From NCBI GenBank assembly GCA_041653635.1, contig JBAZFC010000001.1, forward strand, positions 620,001-684,000: DNA of 64,000 bases. The letters run 5' to 3'. Source of the stretch: CAIXOA01 sp041653635. Lineage in GTDB: Archaea > Micrarchaeota > Micrarchaeia > Anstonellales > Bilamarchaeaceae. Position 1 is the stretch's first letter. Each line of letters begins with the position of its first letter. The translations under genes were made by a program, and so were the position numbers. Below the pieces are notes generated by a model. It had not been told where the DNA came from, ran no database searches, and was given only the letters and a program-made list of their open reading frames with translations. This document shows positions 34,418-42,640 of the stretch, in pieces.

Positions 34418-34720
34418 TTGGCAGAATGCAACGACAAGAACTGTTTCGTTCATGGCGGCATCTCGGTGCGCGGCGCCCGCCTCACCGGCAGGGTTGTCAG
34501 CGACAAGGGGAAGCACACGGTCATCGTGGAGAGGGCTGTGACCAAGAAGGTCTCCAAATACAAGAGGTTTGCGAGGGGCAAGTCCCGCATACCCGCCCAC
34601 AACCCGGAGTGCATCGGCGCCGTGAAGGGCGACACCGTCCGCATCGGCGAGACGCGCAAGATAAGCAGGACAAAGTCCTGGACCGTGCTGGAAATATTAT
34701 CCAAGGGTGAGGAAGCATGA
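34418..34720 (+). CDS. rps17: Ribosomal protein uS17
   Basis: 100 residues with the archaeal CNDKNCFVHGGISVRGARLTG start, then KYKRFARGKSRIPAHNP and GDTVRIGETRKISRTKSW. The TTG at 34418 lies five bases after GGTGA, just as in the preceding gene, while the in-frame ATG at 34412 overlaps that site, so TTG is preferred. Confidence 0.94.
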   Translation: MAECNDKNCFVHGGISVRGARLTGRVVSDKGKHTVIVERAVTKKVSKYKRFARGKSRIPAHNPECIGAVKGDTVRIGETRKISRTKSWTVLEILSKGEEA

Positions 34721-35115
34721 AATCACTAGGTTCGCATGTGACAAAGGGCCTGAGCGTCGGCTCGAGGCTCCTGTGCCACGACAACAGCGGGGCGCGCGAA
34801 ATCCAGATAATCGGCGTCCTCCGCAACAACACCACGCGCAAGCGTGTCCCGAGCGCGGGCATAGGCAACCTTGTCATCGCCTCGGTGAAGAAGGGCAACC
34901 CGGACATGGTGAAGAAGATAGTCCGCGCAATCATAATCCGCCAGAGGAAGGAGTTCCGCAGGCCCAACGGGCTGCGCATCTCCTTTGAGGACAACGCGGC
35001 AGTGCTCATAACAGAGGACGGGCTCCCCGTCGGAACGGAAATCAAGGGAGTGGTGGCCAAGGAAGTGGCGGAAAGGTATCCGAAGGTCGCGGCGATATCG
35101 CCCGGCGTCGTGTAG
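34717..35115 (+). CDS. rpl14: Ribosomal protein uL14
   Basis: 132 residues, with the conserved CHDNSGAREIQIIGV and the GDLVIASV-type strand (IGNLVIASVKKG), and the IRQRKEFRRPNGLRISFED loop. ATGA overlap with uS17. Confidence 0.97.
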   Translation: MKSLGSHVTKGLSVGSRLLCHDNSGAREIQIIGVLRNNTTRKRVPSAGIGNLVIASVKKGNPDMVKKIVRAIIIRQRKEFRRPNGLRISFEDNAAVLITEDGLPVGTEIKGVVAKEVAERYPKVAAISPGVV

Positions 35116-35132
35116 ATTGATGGTGCATTCAC

Positions 35133-35480
35133 ATGAAGAGAAGAAGGGAAAGAAGGAAGGTTTTCCACGGGAAAATCCACACGAAGAAAAGCACGCTGCA
35201 CGTGCACCTCTCCAAGGAGCTGAAGGCGAAGGCAGCGGCGAAGGCGCGCTCAGCCCTTGTGAACAAGGGCGACACCGTGAAGGTGCTGCGCGGGGACGAG
35301 AAGGGCAAGAGCGCGAAGGTCTCGCGCATCAGCGTCCTGAAGGGCAAGGTGTACCTTGAGGGCATCACGACCCGCAACAGGCGCGGCGTTGAATCCCTCA
35401 TCGCGTTTGAGCCCTCCAACCTCATGCTCATGGAAATGAAGGAGACTCCGTTCAGGAAGGATAAATTCAAGGGTGCTTAG
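35133..35480 (+). CDS. rpl24: Ribosomal protein uL24
   Basis: 115 residues with the KOW motif NKGDTVKVLRGDEKGKSAKV and the archaeal RSALVNKG lead-in. The N-terminus is strongly basic (MKRRRERRKVFHGK). It initiates large-subunit assembly. Confidence 0.95.
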   Translation: MKRRRERRKVFHGKIHTKKSTLHVHLSKELKAKAAAKARSALVNKGDTVKVLRGDEKGKSAKVSRISVLKGKVYLEGITTRNRRGVESLIAFEPSNLMLMEMKETPFRKDKFKGA

Positions 35481-35481
35481 G

Positions 35482-36177
35482 ATGGCTAAAAGGGGAAGAA
35501 GCAACCATATGAAAAGGCTCGCGGCTCCGAAGTCGGTGCCGATACACAACAAGAAGGCCCACACGTGGATGGCAAGGGTGAAGCCCGGGCCCCACGGCAC
35601 GCGCATGGCGATACCGCTTTCCGTGCTGCTGAGGGACATCCTCGGGCTGGCGGACACCCTCTTTGAGGTGAAGAAGGTGCTCAACGCGCGCCGCGTCCTG
35701 GTGGATGGCGTCGCACGCACCGAGCCCTCCTACCCAATCGGGCTCATGGACGTCATCACAATCCCGGACATGAAGCTCCATTACCGCATCACAATCGTCC
35801 GCGGCAAGCTGGAACCTAAAAAAATAGACGAGAAGGACACGCTCCACAAGATGCTCAAGGTCGTCGGAAAGCGCACGGCCCCCGGCGGGAAGATAAACGT
35901 GCTCTTCCACGACGGGCGCAACATGCTCGGCGACTCGCACATGAAGATGGGCGACACCGTCCTCTTCTCGCTCAAGGACTCCAAGGTTGAGAAGCTCCTG
36001 AAGAGGGGCGTGGGCGCGAAGTGCCTCGTCGTGAGCGGCAAGCACGCCGGCATAGAGGCGAAGATTGAGAAGTTCTTTGAGGGGAAGGAAGGGAGGCCTA
36101 CCGAGGTCCTCGTGAAGACGCCGGAAGGCGAAGTCCGCACTCTGCTGGACTACCTCTTTGTGGTGGGTGAGGCCTGA
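35482..36177 (+). CDS. rps4e: Ribosomal protein eS4
   Basis: 231 residues of the archaeal/eukaryotic S4e type: RGRSNHMKRLAAPKS start, S4-like NARRVLVDGVARTEPSYPIG, the central MGDTVLFSLKD and a KOW-like SGKHAGIEAKIEKF. The ATG at 35482 is five bases after GGTG; the longer frame from 35473 overlaps uL24. Confidence 0.96.
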   Translation: MAKRGRSNHMKRLAAPKSVPIHNKKAHTWMARVKPGPHGTRMAIPLSVLLRDILGLADTLFEVKKVLNARRVLVDGVARTEPSYPIGLMDVITIPDMKLHYRITIVRGKLEPKKIDEKDTLHKMLKVVGKRTAPGGKINVLFHDGRNMLGDSHMKMGDTVLFSLKDSKVEKLLKRGVGAKCLVVSGKHAGIEAKIEKFFEGKEGRPTEVLVKTPEGEVRTLLDYLFVVGEA

Positions 36178-36692
36178 TGGAAACCAACAACCCGATGCGC
36201 GGAATCACGGTGGAAAAAGTCACAGCCAACATAGGCATAGGCGCAAGCGGCGACCGCCTGGACAACGCCAAGGAGCTTTTGGGAAAGCTCGCGGGCGCAA
36301 AGGTCGTCCTCACGCGCGCGAAGAAAAGGAACCCCACGTTCAAGCTCAGGGTGGGCCTTGAAATCGGCGTGAAGACCACGCTCAGGGGCAAGCCCGCGCT
36401 CTCCTTCCTGGAGAAGGCGCTCGCGGCGAAGAAGAAGACGCTGCACGCAAGCAACTTTGACGCGTACGGAAACTTCGCTTTCGGAATTCATGAGTACATC
36501 GACTTCCCGGGCGCCAAATACGACCCCAAGCTGGGGATGATGGGCCTGGACGTCTGCGTGACGCTGAAGAGGCGCGGGAAGCGCATAAGCGAGAGGCGCA
36601 TAAAGCGCTCCAGGGTGGGCAAGGCCCACAGGGTCTCCAAGGAGGAGGGAATCGAGTTCGCCAAGTCCGAGCTCGGCATAAAGGTTGAGTGA
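36177..36692 (+). CDS. rpl5: Ribosomal protein uL5
   Basis: 171 residues with VEKVTANIGIGASGDRLDNA and the 5S rRNA-contact region NFAFGIHEYIDFPGAKYDP. The start shares a base with the eS4 stop. Confidence 0.96.
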   Translation: METNNPMRGITVEKVTANIGIGASGDRLDNAKELLGKLAGAKVVLTRAKKRNPTFKLRVGLEIGVKTTLRGKPALSFLEKALAAKKKTLHASNFDAYGNFAFGIHEYIDFPGAKYDPKLGMMGLDVCVTLKRRGKRISERRIKRSRVGKAHRVSKEEGIEFAKSELGIKVE

Positions 36693-36696
36693 TTAG

Positions 36697-36852
36697 ATGG
36701 CAGTTCCTGCTGATGAGAGGTTCAAGGGAAAGGGAAAGCGGAAATGCAGGCTGTGCGGGTCGTCCCGCGGCCTCATACGGAAATACGGACTGTGCATATG
36801 CAGAAGGTGCTTCCGCGAGGCGGGCGAATCCATCGGGTTCAGGAAATACTGA
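36697..36852 (+). CDS. rps14: Ribosomal protein uS14 (zinc form)
   Basis: A 51-residue gene with the four zinc cysteines CRLC (17-20) and CICRRC (33-38), followed by the conserved FREAGESIGFRKY ending. It fits exactly between uL5 and uS8, its usual place. Confidence 0.96.
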   Translation: MAVPADERFKGKGKRKCRLCGSSRGLIRKYGLCICRRCFREAGESIGFRKY

Positions 36853-36861
36853 GGTGTGATG

Positions 36862-37248
36862 ATGTCAATTGACCTTTTGGCAGACGCGCTCAACACGGTA
36901 AAGACGCACGAGATAAAAGGGGAGAAGAAATGCGAGGTGCGTGCATCCAGGATTGTTGGCGAGGTCTTCCGCATACTCAAGGAGAAGGGATACATACAGT
37001 CGTACGATTTTGTGGACGACGGCAGGGGCGGGTTCTTTGACATCCTGCTCTCCGGAACCATAAACGACTGCGGAGTCATCAAGCCCCGCTTCCCGGTGAA
37101 GAGGAACGAATGGGCGAAGATGGAGGAGAGGTTCATCCCCGGAGTGGGGGTGGGCCTGCTTGTGGTTTCCACGCCGAAGGGCATAATGACCAACGTGGAG
37201 GCGCACGAAAAGCAGATGGGCGGAAGGCTCATCGCCTTCATCTACTAG
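36862..37248 (+). CDS. rps8: Ribosomal protein uS8
   Basis: 128 residues with LADALNTVKTHEIKGEKKC and the C-terminal GVGLLVVSTPKGIMTNVEA signature for 16S binding. Tandem ATGs at 36859 and 36862; the second has better spacing from GAGGTG. Confidence 0.96.
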   Translation: MSIDLLADALNTVKTHEIKGEKKCEVRASRIVGEVFRILKEKGYIQSYDFVDDGRGGFFDILLSGTINDCGVIKPRFPVKRNEWAKMEERFIPGVGVGLLVVSTPKGIMTNVEAHEKQMGGRLIAFIY

Positions 37249-37257
37249 GTGTTTGAA

Positions 37258-37752
37258 ATGATAGAAGTGAAGATTCCGGACGGCGTGGATTTCTCCGTTT
37301 CCTCAAACGTCCTCAAGGCGAAGGGCAAGATGGGCGAAGTGATGCGCGAGTTCAGGGGCGCGCCGCTCTCCTTCTCGCTGGAAGGCAAGGTGCTCAAGGT
37401 CACATCGCCGGACAAGGCGGTGGAAGGAACGGCGGCCTCGCACGCGAGCATAATGTGCCAGGGAGTGCTCAACGGGTTTGAGAAGAAGATGGTCATCCGC
37501 TTCGCGCACTTCCCGGTGAGCCTCGAAATAAAAGGGGACACGCTCAACATAAAGAACTTCCTCGGGGAGAAGAAGCCCCGCAGGGCGAAGATAATAGGGA
37601 AGGTAAAGATAGATGTGAAGGGCCAGGACGTGCGCGTGCACGGCCCTGACAAGGAGGCCGTAGGCCAGACCGCAGCGAACATACGCACCGCCACCCGCAT
37701 ACGGGACAAGGACGGCCGCGTGTTCCAGGACGGCATCTACATCGTAGGGTGA
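37258..37752 (+). CDS. rpl6: Ribosomal protein uL6
   Basis: 164 residues with two alpha-beta repeats; FLGEKKPRRAKIIG and the C-terminal TRIRDKDGRVFQDGIYIVG are typical of archaea. GGTG precedes the ATG at 37258 by six bases. Confidence 0.96.
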   Translation: MIEVKIPDGVDFSVSSNVLKAKGKMGEVMREFRGAPLSFSLEGKVLKVTSPDKAVEGTAASHASIMCQGVLNGFEKKMVIRFAHFPVSLEIKGDTLNIKNFLGEKKPRRAKIIGKVKIDVKGQDVRVHGPDKEAVGQTAANIRTATRIRDKDGRVFQDGIYIVG

Positions 37753-37757
37753 ATGAA

Positions 37758-38111
37758 ATGGTGGCAAAGAAGACTCATCCGTATTTCAACGTCCCCAACT
37801 ACCGTGGGAAGCACGGCAAGATGAGGGTGAAGAACAGGTGGAGGAAGCAGAAGGGCGTTGACAACAAGAAGAAAAAGCGCATCGCGGCCCACGGCGCGTC
37901 CCCCAAGGTGGGGTACGGGAACGCCCCGTCCATACGCGGCAGGCACCCGTCCGGCATGCTGGAATTCACGGTGCACAGGCCCGAGGACCTCGCGCAGGCA
38001 ACGGGCAAGCTCGCGGTAATTTCTTCTACTGTAGGCAAGAGGAAGAGGCTCCTCATACAGGCCAAGGCCAAGGAGCTTGGCGTAAGGACCAAAGGGAGGG
38101 TGGCATCATGA
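37758..38111 (+). CDS. rpl32e: Ribosomal protein eL32
   Basis: 117 residues with the short archaeal core: RWRKQKGVDNKKKKR, then PKVGYGNAPSIRGRHPSG and VISSTVGKRKRLLI. The ATG at 37758 lies five bases after GGTGA. Confidence 0.95.
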   Translation: MVAKKTHPYFNVPNYRGKHGKMRVKNRWRKQKGVDNKKKKRIAAHGASPKVGYGNAPSIRGRHPSGMLEFTVHRPEDLAQATGKLAVISSTVGKRKRLLIQAKAKELGVRTKGRVAS

Positions 38112-38536
38112 GCGCAACAACGGTCAAGAGGCTGGCGGCGGACATTCTCGGCGTCGGCACGAACAGGGTAAGGCTTGACAAGGACAATCTCGGGAAAGTG
38201 GAGGAAGCACTCACGCGCGCGGACGTCCGCGGCCTCGTTGACGAGGGCGTGGTCTATGCAATCCCGAAGAAGGCCGGGCACAGGACGCAGGAGAAGCCCA
38301 GGCAGAGGCGCGGAAGGCGAAAGGGGAACAAGAAGGCGCGCACCGGCGGCAAGTCCGCCTGGATGGTCCGCATACGCTCACAGCGCGCATACCTGGAGAC
38401 GCTGCTCGGAAGCGGCGAGCTACCGAAGGCGCACAAGCGCGCCATATATATGAAGATAAAGGGCGGCGCCTTCAAGGGCAAGGCCGCGATGAGGGCATAC
38501 CTCGCCGAGAACAGGATGCTCAAGGCGAAGGAGTGA
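38108..38536 (+). CDS. rpl19e: Ribosomal protein eL19
   Basis: 142 residues with KRLAADILGVGTNRV, the basic bend RQRRGRRKGNKKARTGGKS, and YMKIKGGAFKGKAAMRAYL. ATGA overlap with eL32. Confidence 0.96.
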   Translation: MSATTVKRLAADILGVGTNRVRLDKDNLGKVEEALTRADVRGLVDEGVVYAIPKKAGHRTQEKPRQRRGRRKGNKKARTGGKSAWMVRIRSQRAYLETLLGSGELPKAHKRAIYMKIKGGAFKGKAAMRAYLAENRMLKAKE

Positions 38537-38548
38537 TGGTGAAAGCTT

Positions 38549-39127
38549 ATGGCAAGGGCAAAGGGTCCGAAATATGAAGCGCCGTTCAGGAGAAGGCGCG
38601 AAAACGTGACGAACTACGCGAGGAGGCTCGCGCTCGTGAAGAGCGGGCTCCCCAGGATGGTCATCCGCAGGGGCAGCACCACGCTTACCGTGCAGTTCGT
38701 GGAATACACGCCCACAGGCGACAAGGTCCTGGCGGGCACCACGTCCGCATCGCTCGGCAAGTTCAGCTGGGCGCCGCGCGCCAACGTCCCGACCGCCTAC
38801 CTCACCGGCCTCTACGCAGGCAAGCTGGCGAAGAAGAAGGGCGTGAAGGAATTCGTTTTGGACACCGGGCTATACGCCCCGGTGAAAGGCTCCATACTTT
38901 TCGCCGCGCAGAAGGGCGCGATTGACGCCGGGCTCAAGAGCCCGCACGGCGACGGCCTCGTTGACGAGGCGCGCATCTCCGGTGCGCACATAGAGGCGTA
39001 CGCGAAGTCCCTGGACAAGGCGGAATACCACAAGAAATTCTCAAGCTACCTGAAGGACGGCTTCAAGCCGGAGGACTTCACTTCCCGCTTCAAGGGCGCG
39101 AAGGAGGCAATCCTCAAGGAGGCATGA
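38549..39127 (+). CDS. rpl18: Ribosomal protein uL18
   Basis: 192 residues of the larger archaeal uL18: RRRRENVTNYARRLALVKSG, then VVRRSxxH-like 5S contact regions, and YLTGLYAGKLAKKKGVKEFV with GLKSPHGDGLVDEARISG near the end. Confidence 0.96.
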   Translation: MARAKGPKYEAPFRRRRENVTNYARRLALVKSGLPRMVIRRGSTTLTVQFVEYTPTGDKVLAGTTSASLGKFSWAPRANVPTAYLTGLYAGKLAKKKGVKEFVLDTGLYAPVKGSILFAAQKGAIDAGLKSPHGDGLVDEARISGAHIEAYAKSLDKAEYHKKFSSYLKDGFKPEDFTSRFKGAKEAILKEA

Positions 39128-39131
39128 TAAC

Positions 39132-39806
39132 ATGGCAAAGGGAAGAAGGGGAAAGAGCAGCACCAACAAGAAGGAGGACGTAATCAGGCTGGACGTCGCC
39201 ACCTGGGTTCCGCGCACCTCAATGGGCAAGAAGGTCAAGGCAGGCGAGATATCCAACATAGACCAGATACTCGTGGAAGGGCGGAGCATCCTAGAGCCCG
39301 AGATAGTGGACATACTCCTGCCCGAGCTGGAGGCGGAGACGCTCTCCATCAGCCCGACGCAGAGGTCCACGGACTCCGGAAGGAAGATGCAGTTCCGCGC
39401 GGTGCTGGTCCTCGGCGACAGGAAGGGCCACGTCGGCATCGGCGTTGGCAAGTGCGAGGAAGTGAAGCCCGCAATAGAATACGCGATGAGGGACGCGCGC
39501 AAAAACATAGTCAGGGTGACCATGGGATGCGGCAGCTGGGAGTGCAAGTGCGGCACCCAGCACTCCGTCCCCCAGAGGCTGGTCGGCAAGTACGGCGCGA
39601 CGGTAATCACGCTCAAGCCCGCCCCCAAGGGGCTGGGCATAGCGGCAAACAGCGTAGTCAAGAAGGTGCTCCTCATGGCTGGGCTGAAGGATGTCTGGAG
39701 CTTCGCTTTGGGCTCCACGTCCAACGTGTACAATACCTCCATGGCGACCGTAAAGGCGCTGGACTCCATCAACAGGAGGAAGCCGCAACCCGGTGAAACG
39801 ATATGA
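39132..39806 (+). CDS. rps5: Ribosomal protein uS5
   Basis: 224 residues with the decoding-site loop region FRAVLVLGDRKGHVGIGVGK, the GSWECKCGTQHSVPQ archaeal insertion, and KPAPKGLGIAANSVVKKVLL. ATGA overlap with uL30. Confidence 0.97.
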   Translation: MAKGRRGKSSTNKKEDVIRLDVATWVPRTSMGKKVKAGEISNIDQILVEGRSILEPEIVDILLPELEAETLSISPTQRSTDSGRKMQFRAVLVLGDRKGHVGIGVGKCEEVKPAIEYAMRDARKNIVRVTMGCGSWECKCGTQHSVPQRLVGKYGATVITLKPAPKGLGIAANSVVKKVLLMAGLKDVWSFALGSTSNVYNTSMATVKALDSINRRKPQPGETI

Positions 39807-40237
39807 AGCTCGCAATAGTACGGATAAGGGGAAGGAGGAACATGACTCCGAAGATAGGGCACACGCTGGAGATGCTCAGCCTGCACCGCACGAACCAGTG
39901 CGTCGTGATGGAGGATTCACCCTCCGTCCGCGGGATGCTGCAGCTCTGCAAGGACTACGTGGCATTCGGCCCGATAAAGGAGGAAACGCTCGCGGCGCTC
40001 CTGATGAAAAGGGGCGAGAAGGGCAGCAGGATGCTCTCCGACGTTATGGAGAGCGGCGAGATATCCGAGGCCGCGAAGAAGATAATGCACGGCGAGAAGG
40101 TTGAGAACTTCTCCGACCGCGTCTTCAGGCTGCACCCGCCGCGCAAGGGCTTCACGGACATAAAGAGGCCGGTGGCGCAGGGCGGCGACCTGGGCTGGCG
40201 CGATGACATGGATTCTCTCGTAAAAAGGATGATGTGA
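39803..40237 (+). CDS. rpl30: Ribosomal protein uL30
   Basis: 144 residues of the long archaeal form. The uL30 core LAIVRIRGRRNMTPKIGHTL and LHRTNQCVVMED is followed by the archaeal C-terminal extension with RLHPPRKGFTDIKRPVAQGG. Confidence 0.96.
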   Translation: MKLAIVRIRGRRNMTPKIGHTLEMLSLHRTNQCVVMEDSPSVRGMLQLCKDYVAFGPIKEETLAALLMKRGEKGSRMLSDVMESGEISEAAKKIMHGEKVENFSDRVFRLHPPRKGFTDIKRPVAQGGDLGWRDDMDSLVKRMM

Positions 40238-40247
40238 GGTTTTTCAT

Positions 40248-40661
40248 ATGCCAAGGAGACAAGCTAAACGGAAAGTCAGGATGAGGGGCTCACGCTTCCA
40301 CGGCTTCGGCAACGTAAAGAACAAGAGGGGCTCAGGTTGCCGGGGCGGAGTGGGCAACGCAGGGCTGCACAAGCACAAGTTCTCATGGGTCACGAGGTAC
40401 GACCCGGACTACGGCCGCGTGATGGGCTTCGTCCCGCGCACCGGCGTTGATGTCCCGTGCATAAACCTGTACGAGATAAACGCGATGGCAGAAAAGGGCA
40501 AGCTCAAGGAGGCGGGCGGTAAGCTCAGTTTTGAGTTCAAGGGCAAAATCCTCGGCTCCGGCGAGGTGCGCCACCCAATAACGTTAAAAGCGTTATCCTG
40601 GAGCAAGATAGCCGAGAAGAAGATTAAGGCAGCCGGGGGCGGCCTTTCCAAGATAGAGTGA
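40248..40661 (+). CDS. rpl15: Ribosomal protein uL15
   Basis: 137 residues with the Gly/Arg-rich N-terminus (RGSRFHGFGNVKNKRGSGCR), the archaeal GFVPRTGVDVPCINLYEIN region and ILGSGEVRHPITLKALSWS. Confidence 0.96.
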   Translation: MPRRQAKRKVRMRGSRFHGFGNVKNKRGSGCRGGVGNAGLHKHKFSWVTRYDPDYGRVMGFVPRTGVDVPCINLYEINAMAEKGKLKEAGGKLSFEFKGKILGSGEVRHPITLKALSWSKIAEKKIKAAGGGLSKIE

Positions 40662-40666
40662 ATTTA

Positions 40667-42088
40667 ATGGGCGCGATACTTGATTTCTTCCACAGGCTGT
40701 CCAGCTACCTCCCGGAGATTAAGGCTCCGGTCAGGATCCCCAGCGTCAAGGAACGCTTCATGTGGACCGGGCTCGCGCTTCTCCTCTTCTTCGTCATGTA
40801 CAACACCACGGTTTTCGGTGTCGTGAACCAGGGCGGGGGTTTTGACTTCCTGCAGATGATTACCGCTTCAAAGATGGGCTCGCTGCTCACAACGTCCATC
40901 GGCCCGATTGTGCTAGCGTCCATTTTCCTGCAGCTCTTCTCGGGCGCAGGCCTCATACCGCTGGACCCGAAGAACCCGGAGCAGAGGCAGAAGTTCCAGG
41001 AGGTCCAGAAGGTCCTCGCGCTCATAATCGCGCTCGTTGAGGCGTCCATATTCGTGACCAACGGCAGCATGCGCCTCGTTGATACGGCGCTCCTTGACCC
41101 GTCGCTCATGGTTGTGCTTGTGATACTCCAGATAGCGATGGGTTCCGCAATCGTCCTCTACCTGGACGAGATAGTTACCAAGTACGGAATCGGCAGCGGC
41201 ATTTCCCTATTCATTGCAGCGGGGGTTTCATTCTCCGTGGTCGCGGGCGCCATGACGCTCCTCGCGGGCGAAGGGGGCGTAACCAGCGTCGTCGCCGGAG
41301 GCGGCGCGGAAGCCATACCCAACGCCCTGCTCGTGCTCCTCCCGCTCATCTTTACCGTCATAGTGTTCGCCACCGTATGCTACTGCGAGGGGGTGAAGGT
41401 GGAAATCCCGCTCGCATACCAGCAGGCGCGCGGCATCGCGCCCAAGCTTCCATTAAATCTATTCTACTTATCCAACATACCCGTCATCTTCGCATCCGCG
41501 CTCCTGCTCAACGTGCAGCTCTTCTCCGCAGGCCTCGCTGGCGCCACCCTGGACATCGGCGGCGTCAATGTCGTCCAGTACATCGCATTCGTGGATTCCA
41601 GCGGCCAGCTCCGCGACGGGCTCCTGTACATGTTCAGCCCGCTCTACGGCGGAAACACTCTCGCGCACATAAACTTCCTCATGAACGGCACCACCCCCAT
41701 CTTCGGGATTCCTGAATGGGTGCATGCAATGACATATGTGCTGTTCCTCTCGCTTGTCTCCGTGCTCTTCGGCATATTCTGGGCCGAGACATCCGGCATG
41801 GACACGAAGGGAATGACCAACCAGCTGATGGAGTCGGGCATGCAGGTCCCGGGCTTCAGGCGCGACCCGCGCATCCTGGAGAAGGTTCTGGATAAATACA
41901 TTCCCCCTCTCATAATCCTGGGGTCTTTCCTCGTGGGGATGGTGGCGGGGCTCGCCGACCTTACCGGAGCTTTGGGTACCGGGACCGGTATCCTGCTTTC
42001 CGTCGGCATTTTCTACCGCACCTACCTGCAGATGAAACGGCAGAAGCTGCTGGACGCGGTCCCGTTCCTTGGGGATTTGTCAGGTTGA
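40667..42088 (+). CDS. secY: Preprotein translocase subunit SecY
   Basis: 473 residues with ten predicted membrane helices; it forms the Sec channel. Recognisable parts are the plug-side FFVMYNTTVFG, SIFLQLFSGAGLI, LDEIVTKYGIGSGISLFIAA and the large cytoplasmic loop YQQARGIAPKLPLNLFYLSN. The GMTNQLMESGMQVPGFRRDP loop before TM9 is standard. The ATG at 40667 gives the usual start; an in-frame GTG at 40658 overlaps uL15. Confidence 0.97.
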   Translation: MGAILDFFHRLSSYLPEIKAPVRIPSVKERFMWTGLALLLFFVMYNTTVFGVVNQGGGFDFLQMITASKMGSLLTTSIGPIVLASIFLQLFSGAGLIPLDPKNPEQRQKFQEVQKVLALIIALVEASIFVTNGSMRLVDTALLDPSLMVVLVILQIAMGSAIVLYLDEIVTKYGIGSGISLFIAAGVSFSVVAGAMTLLAGEGGVTSVVAGGGAEAIPNALLVLLPLIFTVIVFATVCYCEGVKVEIPLAYQQARGIAPKLPLNLFYLSNIPVIFASALLLNVQLFSAGLAGATLDIGGVNVVQYIAFVDSSGQLRDGLLYMFSPLYGGNTLAHINFLMNGTTPIFGIPEWVHAMTYVLFLSLVSVLFGIFWAETSGMDTKGMTNQLMESGMQVPGFRRDPRILEKVLDKYIPPLIILGSFLVGMVAGLADLTGALGTGTGILLSVGIFYRTYLQMKRQKLLDAVPFLGDLSG

Positions 42089-42092
42089 TGCT

Positions 42093-42635
42093 ATGATAAT
42101 CGTGATGGGCCTTCCCGGCGCAGGCAAGTCTTCCGTATTGGCGGGCGCCGAGGGGACGGGCTACGCCTTCCTCAACTACGGCACGCTCATGTTTGAAATC
42201 GCCAAGGAGGAATTCGGGCTCGGCCACAGGGACGAGATGCGCAAGCTCCCGGTCGCGAAGCAGAAGAAAGTGCAGGAAGCGGTCGCGAACCGCCTTTCCA
42301 GGGAGAAGGGCAAGGTAATACTGGACACGCACTGCTCCATACGCACTCCGCGCGGCTACCTGCCCGGCCTCCCGTTCTCTCTGCTTGAGAAGCTGCACGT
42401 TGATTCGCTCGTGCTCATAACCGCCACCCCCGAGGAGATAATGGGCCGCCGCAACAGCGACGGCACCCGCGTGCGCGACCCCGAGCCGATAGAGTCCGTG
42501 CGCGAACACGACATGATCAACAAGGCGCTGCTCGCGGCATACGCCGCGCACAGGGGCTGCCCCGCGCGCATAATCTACAACCACGACGGGAAGCTCGAAG
42601 ACGCGGTGCGCCAGCTCAGGGAACTCCTGGAGTGA
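42093..42635 (+). CDS. adkA: Archaeal adenylate kinase
   Basis: 180 residues of the trimeric archaeal type, not the bacterial Adk. P-loop GLPGAGKSS (6-14), NYGTLMFEIAKEEFG, RDEMRKLPVAKQKKVQEA, DTHCSIRTPRGYLPGLP and the RNSDGTRVRDPEP lid region match AdkA. The ATG at 42093 is chosen to give the normal N-terminus. Typical partner after secY. Confidence 0.95.
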   Translation: MIIVMGLPGAGKSSVLAGAEGTGYAFLNYGTLMFEIAKEEFGLGHRDEMRKLPVAKQKKVQEAVANRLSREKGKVILDTHCSIRTPRGYLPGLPFSLLEKLHVDSLVLITATPEEIMGRRNSDGTRVRDPEPIESVREHDMINKALLAAYAAHRGCPARIIYNHDGKLEDAVRQLRELLE

Positions 42636-42640
42636 GCCAT

